From: Lingula anatina
Lineage: Eukaryota > Brachiopoda > Lingulata > Lingulida > Lingulidae
Assembly: GCF_001039355.2 (NCBI RefSeq)
Contig: NW_019776105.1
Span: 84,622 to 112,252 of the forward strand
Length of the DNA: 27,631 bases
Reading direction: 5' to 3'
Positions 10,937 through 19,900 of the stretch are shown in pieces. The notes below the pieces were generated by a model. The model was not told where the DNA came from, did no database searches, and saw only the letters and a program-made list of their open reading frames with translations. The stretch's first letter is position 1. Every line of letters begins with the position of its first letter. The position numbers and the translations under genes were made by a program.

Positions 10937-13410
10937 GGAAAAGTACCCGTATGCCAATGACATAGGCGATAGCCATTCACTGGTCTAAAACTATCGAGTT
11001 ACACAAAATAAAGTCTACGTGTTTCCCTTCTTGTACGCCTTTGGTACTTGCTTGCTGAAAAGATGTTACTTACAAGACAAATTTATTTCAATGAATAGAA
11101 TATTCGACCTTGCGACTTCACCACACCTATCCTGCGTCCTCTTCTTACACGTCCCAGCTGTGAAGTGACTGATCTGGGTGACAGCTCACACTGCGCTGAA
11201 CGCCGTACTATAAAAATGAATTATTTACATCATGAAAATAATGGACATATAACATTTTGTGCACTTCATTAATAGAAGTTAAAATTTAACAAACAGAAGA
11301 AAATATATATGTGTAAATAAAATAAATAAAAACAATAAATAAAACAAGTCGAAGATTTTATGCATTTTAACATTGTTAGTAAATGACGGAATCTTTTGAT
11401 TTATGAAAAATAATAAGTTCAAGATCCTAACATTTGAAAGACTTTGGTAAAAATTGATCATAGACAAAATGTATTTTAACAAAGTATTACACTAGGCACA
11501 AATAACACAGCATGGGAATGCAGGACTGATATCTAACCAAGCCTGTCCTTCTCAATCACCCCTTGCTCCCGAAAATAAATCAAAATGTATAAGAATACAG
11601 AACAACTTTAATTAGAACGCTCCTCTGTACGTCGTTTTAGGCATGTTTTTTTACTTTAAAAATCAAAGCAAACGAAGTATTAATGTTTACGTACACTTAG
11701 GTTGAATATCGAAATTAGCGTTTAGAGGAACAAAACAATTTGTAATAACATTTTTAGATGACAATTCCGTAACTTTCTTAAATAAGTGACCAAACGGTAA
11801 TAATGAACTTTAGTATAAAAGATAATATAATAAATCCTACAATCTGATTTTTTAAAATCTATAAATGTTTTAAGAGAATTATGAATTGATCATCATTTTT
11901 TGAGCAAATTTGACAAAAGTTGACGGTCGAAAAATCCATTGAATCCTTTCAGATTACTCGCTACCTCCCAAAAATTGGGCTTTGCGACAGCTCAAGTGAT
12001 TTTCAAAATATGGAATGCAAAAAGCTGTGATTAATGTCAGTACTACAAAAACATTTTAATGGACAAATGATATCTAAATGCCATTTTCGTTTTTGTTTTT
12101 CGACACTTCTGTTTTGTAATAGAATGTCGTGTCCGACATAAAGATAGTACGAAGTAATATGACGTAATGTGTTATTGTGCAATAGCTTTTGAGTAACGCG
12201 GCGGTCTCTGTATAACGCCGAAGTAAAGAAATTAATTATACAATTAAAGGTAATTATGTTTGACGTACATCTCATACTAGTGCAGCACTGGATCCATGTA
12301 AAGATAACAAAATAGTATTTAAAGTGAGTGAGGAGAATTGAACGGGGAGATAGACTGGAGTCATGTAGGAGGAAGCAGCGGAGGAGGAGGTTGGAAGCGA
12401 CGGAGTACGGAGCTGACGAGTTAGGAGTTTGGGACTTCACTTAGAATATCATGTAGTTACCTAGCGTCAACGAATAAATCATTTAACTGGTCATTATGTG
12501 GACTTGGGTTTTCTTTGCGCGACTTACGTAAATCTGACACGAACCGTGGAATTTTGAATAGCGTTATCCACTGAGTAAGTCTAAAACGTAATGTCCTATT
12601 TCGAGCCCACGCTTGAATTAAGCGTACAAAATTATATAAGTTTAGGACATTCGTCATAGGTATATGTAAAAGGTTCATTACAAGAAGTCATAAACGGCAT
12701 ATAAATGATCCCAATCCTGGGAAATTACTGTAGCCAACTATAGGAATAGTCTTCTTATCATATATGCAACAAAGATTTCCATTCTACTACTGCAATATTA
12801 AATTAATTTTTATTTCGGATGACAATCTTTATCCCACCCCATGGTTTAACTTTGTTTCAGAAAACAGATGTTTGATCCCCGCCCAGCACTGAAAACACCG
12901 AAAACCAGAGGAAGTTTATTCACAGCCACAGTGCCAGATTCAGAATTGTTTTAAAAAATCGTTACAGTACATGTGGACAATTCTGCAGTCACGTGAGCAC
13001 ATTTTGCCCGTTACATAATGTTGGGATTTCTAAGGAGTTGTACGTTTTATTAACAGTGTCTTTTGCAGATATATATTTCTTCCTTTTTTTCGACTGAACA
13101 CGCGATAAATGTAATTAAAAATTTCCTATATGCATTTAACTTTACGGGGTTACCAGAAATCAACATGATTTAGAATGAATAAGAGTATACCTTCAAGTTA
13201 ACAGCGAGGTGCCAAGTTGCAGATTTGCCCACACATATTTTCAGTGACAAATAGAAAATATTTCTCTTCTAGGAAATTAATATATGATAATTTTAAAACA
13301 GTCACTTTTTCATTTTTATACAGACATTATTTCTGTTATATAAGAAATTCAAATCTAACGTTTCTGGTTCGAAAAAGGACTGGTATCAAACCCAACACAA
13401 AAATATGTAA
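10937..13410. other. No recognisable feature (about 2.5 kb)
   Basis: AT-rich, with short frames only. The longest (12003-12440, minus, 145 codons) has no recognised domain, biased low-complexity residues and no splice or coding context, so I do not call it a gene. Confidence 0.5.
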
Positions 13411-13504
13411 TAGATAGACCCCGAGTCAGCGAGGGTTATGTGGCATACACGAGTGCGTAGCACGAGTGGATGTCACATAACCCCCGCTGACGAGGGGTCT
13501 ATCT
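13411..13504. mobile_element. 94-bp hairpin element
   Basis: TAGATAGACCCC, GTCAGCG and GGTTATGTG on the left pair with CACATAACC, CGCTGAC and GGGGTCTATCT on the right, with a GAGTGCGTAGCACGAGT-like loop. It abuts a second inverted-repeat unit. Confidence 0.8.
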
Positions 13505-13506
13505 TA

Positions 13507-13614
13507 TTTAGACCACGGTCCATGAACGGGTTATAACGCATTCATGCAAGACGTGCGGTTATGCGAGTTACACCACGTCCGAGTCTTTTGTTCTTCACTT
13601 ACACCGTGGTCTAA
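13507..13614. mobile_element. 108-bp inverted-repeat element adjacent to the hairpin
   Basis: Ends TTTAGACCACGGT and ACCGTGGTCTAAA are perfect 13-bp inverted repeats, and the interior is only partly self-complementary. Together with 13411-13504 it could be one composite element. Confidence 0.75.
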
Positions 13615-14103
13615 ACATAAATAACCCTCATAACACCATGATAGAGCACTATGACATAGTAATATACAATTACCAAAAAGAGCATACCAGCAACATGCGG
13701 GGTGGACGCTTAGTATGGATTTAATCACTGGGAGAAGTTTAATAAATAAAAAGCTCATTTTATGCGACTTTTAATTAGATATACGTTGTTACAACACAAG
13801 GCAAGCATAAAATTCCGTACTTAATTTCGTCCCTGCAAATTAACGAGCAGACAAACGTTGGCATATATACTGTAGGAAATGGGTGTGGGGCTGCATGTAT
13901 CGAACACGAAACGTGTCTCTGAGTAGGACGCTTCTGGTATCTTCGTAAACGGTAGTTATAAAGTCACTGGAATTAAAGGAAGAAATTCACATTCATGAAA
14001 CAATGTTTAAACATGTGATGAAACAGCACATGTTCATTACAGCTACTTATGTCAGTTTCTTTTGCGTTATAATTAACAAATTGCAATTAAGCTTTAAAGT
14101 TAT

Positions 14104-14165
<62 letters not shown>

Positions 14166-16114
14166 AACCCTCAAAACAAAAGGGCACCCAAAAGACACTG
14201 AGGGAAAGCTAAGAGAAAGTCTCCTTCACGTCAGTTAGATCTCCCCATGGTCATTATGCCTAGAGCGCACCATTTCGGGAAAATATCGCCATTGCAAAAC
14301 AAAGAAATGCTACAATACTTTTTCTATCATCTGTACGGATACTGCTGCCGGTTTCAGTGCCATCTTTTCGGTCTACATGTGGCAGTAGCAGTAATATGGC
14401 ATGGGGCATCCTTCTCCATCTTCTACTGACCTTGGTCCTACATGAACACCTGTCACTAACATGGTCACCTGATTAACATAATAAAGAAGTCACCTAATTT
14501 CTGTGCGAATTTCGGTTTGAATTATAGTCTGGTTTATGAGCAAGCACAAAAACTCTCCATCTCGAAAAGAGGATTAGGGTTTGATAAAGTCATAATGACA
14601 CACACGGACAGGAAAAATGAATAAATAAAAATAAAAACGCATTTTAAATGTCAACAAAGTTGATATTGCGTTACTGGGCATATAAATCAGCTTTCGTAGG
14701 TCGAATGAACGAACTGGGGTGGGATTGTGATAGATAAGACAGAATTTTCATTCAATCTTACGGTACAACGTAGCCGAAAGGTTATTAATATTTATTCTTT
14801 CTTTTCTTCTTTCTTCTTCTCGAAACAATAATGGACACTTTTAAAGGAAGTTTCACATGCATATTGAATTGTCTTGTATGTTACATCCATGCCATGATGT
14901 AGTCACAGTGATGGTGTAATGTCAGCAAGGTTTTAATGACGTTGTCATAGTGATGATGTAATGTTAATTCGGTCGTCATGACAAGACATCTACAACGAAG
15001 TAAGACGAAATTCGTTTCTTTCCTTACGGAAAAATTCATACAGGACATTTGCCTTGAAGTAATTCCTATCGTACAGAACACATATCAAAACAATATACAT
15101 AGCCTTTAGCCCAGTGCCACGAACTGTGGGCTGTCTTGTGCTTGTCATAATATTTGCATTTTTATTTGTTGCAACTCTTCATTTGCAGTGAAAGACCCAT
15201 ATTTAGTGCATTGCTAATGGAATTAAGAGACATAATAAGTGTAGAAGTTCAGTCCTCGCTGGCGTATCGGGTGAACCATTGAAACAAGAGTATCATCAAT
15301 ACCAGTGACTTTATGACATGGCGCCACATGGGACTTTAAAAAAAATTAAAGTGATATCTTTTCATCCCCTAGTGCCAACACTGTTCTAACTCGTTGTTGT
15401 AAAGTAAATAGCTTACACCTTCACTAATTACAAGAAATAATTATAGAGGAATCAAATGAGTAAAAGAATAGGGAGTTATTGAGTGTAAGTTAAATGTCCT
15501 AAAGAGTAACAAGTGTAGAAATTGTTTTCGTGGTAGGAAAAGATGGAACATGCCACAGTAACACATAGTTTGATTGGAATGGTTAATTTCTCAATAGATT
15601 TGCAAGTTTCTGACAAGTGTTAAACACAAATTAAGGATGGATATGGTCCAAGCATGAGTAATTCAAATAATATTTTAAATATTTTTATTGAAAACAAGTC
15701 TCTTAGAAATTACCTAATAGGGAAATGGTAAATGGTGGTTTGCAACATGATAATAGAAAATTCCTTGTAATCAAGCAAGAAAACAATTAAATGCATGATC
15801 AGTACGGAGAAATTGAGTGTAAATACATGTCGGTGAATGAATGTTTGAACGCTTTAGATCGTCTTTATTGTCAGTATAAATTTGTTTTATTTTCTTGTAG
15901 TTTATGCGGTATACTCTGCAGTTTAAGGTTTTTATGAAGTCTTTATCAATGGTTAACTGCTTGTTTCAAAATAATGGATACCATACATTTGTACACTATC
16001 GGAAATTTATTCATAATTTATGGAGATCAGATAGTTTCTTCGTTCGTGGTAGGCCTATACCGTTTCCCCCTTAATTTCTTTGGTTTGGGAGTTCGTAAGA
16101 AACTTTAATTTAAA
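13615..16114. other. No gene recognised (about 2.5 kb), contains a microsatellite
   Basis: Contains the (TA)n tract at 14108-14163 and a short two-unit repeat around 14893-14970 (GTGATG.TGTAATGT). Otherwise it is AT-rich sequence without coding, RNA-gene or element signals that I can support. Confidence 0.5.
14108..14163 (+). repeat. (TA)n microsatellite
   Basis: An uninterrupted TA run of about 55 bp. Confidence 0.95.
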
Positions 16115-16357
16115 CAATGGCGGATTTAGAGTGGGGTCAGGGGGGATCCTGACCCCCCCCTTCGGTTTCTGAAAAAAAATCACACTGATATTCCCCTCTT
16201 GGAATTCGAATTTTGACTAGTTGATTTATAGTTCTTAACCGTTCCAAATTTGCCCTCCAAAACACTCCAAGGGGGTCCGAGGGTCGGCTTAGCATCCGAG
16301 GCCTGTCATTCTTGAAAAGTTGGACCCCCCCTTCAAATAATCCTGGACCCGCCCCTG
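16115..16357. mobile_element. 243-bp MITE, family B, 3' of the Kazal gene
   Basis: The ends are CAATGGCGGATTTAGA at the left and a right end ending CCGCCCCTG, which are imperfect inverted repeats. Both are flanked by TTTAAA (16109-16114 and 16358-16363), a 6-bp target-site duplication. C-rich runs lie just inside both ends. The internal stretch CACTGATATTCCCCTCTTGG is shared with 6317-6440, so this is a dispersed family. Confidence 0.82.
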
Positions 16358-16859
16358 TTTAAAAGGGTTTGGTATAAATAAATATTTGAACTATGTTATT
16401 TATCAACTTAAAGTAACTGTCGCACAAAATGTTTTCAGAAAAAAGTTACTGCCCTGACCAAGAAAAAAAACCTTTAAATTTGGAGATACGACAATAGGTG
16501 GTAAGGGATAACTATCGAGGCGACAATAATTTAAAAAACTGGTTTGTAAAATGTGTCTGTATTATATACTGGTACACAAAGAGACACCGAGGGGAAATTA
16601 GCAAATCCGAGCCTGCATTTCGTTCACGTACGCCTAAGAAACATTTTATCGAAAACAATTAGCCTGAGCGAGTAAAAACAGAACATGTTTTTTTGTTTTT
16701 CGTCTTCTGCGTGATAATGTTATCGAACAAAGTTGGGGAGAGAGAGAAATGAAAACCAATTTGTCAAATGTTTGTTTTTTGCTTCATGGACTGGTGTCCT
16801 GGAGAATCAGAAGCTCACTGCGTGTTTCAGTTTGTGTTAAAGTAGTAGATGCAGTAGAC

Positions 16860-16992
16860 TTAAGCCTCGTCTCCGCTCCCGCTGCCACTGCCATCTACCG
16901 GGGGTTTTGTTGGCTTGACACATTTGACACCTTTTGCAGCATATGTAAAAGACACTAGCTGGTCACCACACTTGGCCTTTTCTATGGCGCAC
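16860..16992 (-). CDS. Kazal gene exon 9: end of domain 6 and C-terminus (module C3)
   Basis: The acceptor is TTTTTCAG| (phase 2) and the exon ends in an in-frame TAA at 16862-16860. It encodes residues 455-497: CAIEKAKC, C6 at 478, KPTKPP and a DGSGSGSGDEA tail. It aligns along its length with exon 6. Where exon 6 has its phase-0 donor, this exon has its stop, so the gene ends at a module boundary. No strong polyadenylation signal lies nearby; the first clear minus-strand AATAAA I see is at 16006-16011, about 850 nt downstream. Confidence 0.9.
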
Positions 16993-19900
16993 CTGAAAAA
17001 TGTATTAGGACCAACATGTAGACATACACTCACACCTATGTCAATGTAGTTAACTGACAATTAGAAATAATTATGTAACACTTTACATTTAGAGGTATGA
17101 ACCCAATGGATCATTGGAAGGAAACAGATTGAGGTTTAACTCACCTAGTCTTGTATACCCTGCCGTCCGAGCCACATACTTTCAGAACTTTTTGCTTCCA
17201 TCTTCTCGGACAGTCTTTGCCTGCTTTCAACGACTTACAGAACTCGGAGTTCTCCTTGTTCACAAACGGTTTCAGAGTTTCAGGATTAGTCTTCTTGCAA
17301 ACTTTCCAGTGGTCTCCGATATCAGCGCCTGCACAGCGGGCTTTGTAGAACTCGCAACTGTGACAGAAATATGTAAAAGATAGTAACTGCAAGCTTTATA
17401 CTTGTCAACATTAACATATCATATACACTCTCAAAGAAAGGTCGTCAAGTTTTGTATCTGTATAAGAAATGGTATAACGACGTTTATTCTGATATTTAAT
17501 ATCAGTCTACCAACATTACTCAGTACCTATCGGGATGTTCTTGATGAACCCGATTTTTATTTCTCTTCAAATTTAAGTCAAATTCAAGGGCCATGGGGAA
17601 GACTAAATTTTAATTTAACATGTTTTACCATCAATAAATAAATAAATATAAATTTTGCATAATAATTTTACCTGATGCGTTTCACATCATATTTAAGTCT
17701 TCATATTGGTTTTACCTGTTCTTGTATACCTTTCCGTCGGCATCACACACCTTGGAGTTGGCAGTCAAAGTCTCTTTGCAGTCCTTGGTATTTGGAAAAT
17801 AGTCACACAGCCAGTCATCTATATCTCGCCTTGCTTCCTCCACCTCGGGAACCTTTGAAAAAAGTAATAACGATATGAAATATGTAGTCACACAACCAGT
17901 CATCTATGTCTCGCCTTGCTTCCTCCACCACAGGGACCTTTAAAAAAGTAATAACGATTTGAAATATGTAGTCATACAACCAGTCATCTATGTCACGCCA
18001 TTTTTCTCTACCGCGAGGATCTTTGTAGAAAAGTAATAAAGATAAGATTTATATACCCAGACTCAGGCCCGTAGCCAGGGGGGTTCGGGGGATTCGAAAG
18101 AACCGCCCCTTTTGCTGGGAAAAGGTCCACTCTGGGTAAAATTTGATCTAGGTACTTGAAGTATATATGGGGAAAGGTCCACTTTTTCAGAAAAAGAACC
18201 CCCCTTTAGAAATTTCTGGCAACGGGCCTGCCAGTAGTCACATAACCAGTCATCTCTGTCACACCCTGCTTCTACTAAATAATGAAATTGAACAGTTTGG
18301 AGAAAGGTCAAGGGGTGGAAACCAACACAATGTTTCTGAAGCAGGCAAACAGCTAGTCACTACTCCTATCCCTCTAGGTCACTTAATGCTATATATACCT
18401 TTCTGTTTGTATCAGTCTTCCATATTTTAGTTTTAAATGTTTAAAGGGTTACAAAATGCAAATTTAGGGAAGGACAACTAGGGTATCTGTCACCACATGG
18501 TTTCTCTCTCCTAGACCGGTTTTGTATTTATTTATTCATCTTTTAAAAAATATTTCAGCTGTTACTGTCTTTATTAATAAAAGGTGACTGACAGGATGTA
18601 CAGTGATTGTTTTGTTAAGATATATATATATATAATAGGTGACTGACAGGATGTACAGTGATTGTTTTGTTAAGATATATCATCAAATAAGGGTTGGGAA
18701 CAAAGAAAAATTTTATTTAAAAAGTATATATTACTTCATGAAGCTAATTTATGTTCAAAAAGTACCTAGTTCAGTGTAAAATAGTATTGTTGCTCTCCAG
18801 CTATGCGTATTATCATGTTTTTGATGTACCAAAAAGATTCTGTTGTGCAACTACCAAAAAATATCGGAATTTCATAAATAATATCATGGTGTGATAAAAG
18901 ACCCCACCCAGTAGGAATATGTTGCAAAATATGCTGGTGTGATTAGGGTTAAGACAAGTGATGACCCTTCTCTTCATTCAACATGCACTGTATGTTTACC
19001 AAAGTAAACGAGTTCTTTAAAGAAAATTAAAGAAAATTAACAATGCCCTGCAATGACAACTATGTAAGGTATTTCTATTGTTTTATCAAATGCTTATTTT
19101 GTAGGCACTGTCAAATATATCCAGAGAGATACCTCCATATTGAATAGTGGAATATCTCATCTTATGTGAACCAAGGAGTTATATATCTGTTATAACTCCT
19201 TGTGTGAACGTAATGTGAAATTGACGTACCTCACCCTCTCCACTGCCGCTACCGCTGCCATCTATCGGAGGTTTTGTTGGTTTGACACATTTCTCTCCTT
19301 TCGCCAAATAGGTGAATGTCACTATAACAGGGAGACATTTGGCTTTTTCGATAGAACATCTGGATATGAATTTACAGACATCCTCTAAATTATTATCGAA
19401 ATAACGTTATTTGTGTAAATCTATGAGTTATGTGCACATTAGGCCTATGCTTATCAGACAAGTGTGCATACAGTCACGAGTGATAGGCTACAATAGAGAA
19501 CGTTATGTGAAATTTTGTAGTAGTTTCACAAAAAGAAAAGAAAAATATAATTTTTCAAGCTCTTATAAGTTTTCCATTAGCACCAACCTTGACGTGTACA
19601 ATTTGCCGTCCGAACCACAAACACTCATGGTCTTCTTCCTCCACGACCTAGGGCAGTTTTTGCCCTCTTTCAACGACTGACAGAACTGTAGGTTTTCCTT
19701 GTTAACAAAGGGTCTCAGCTGGACGGGTTCGGGAGTTTTCTTACAGACTTTCCAGTGGTCGTCTATGTCTGCACCTGCACAGCGGACTTTGTAGAACTCG
19801 CAGCTACAATGAAACATTTTAAAAAGCAATAGTTACAAATGTAATGTCCGTTAATTAAATCACCTGTTGAGTCTGTTATTTTGACTAAATGATTGGACTA

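Noticed and set aside
12003-12440. 145-codon minus-strand frame
   Set aside because: Longest frame in the left part, but with no recognised motif, no splice partners and unremarkable composition. A chance frame cannot be excluded, so it is not called.
13360-13385. tRNA B-box-like GGTTCGA
   Set aside because: No matching A box, acceptor stem or cloverleaf around it. I found no supportable tRNA in the window.
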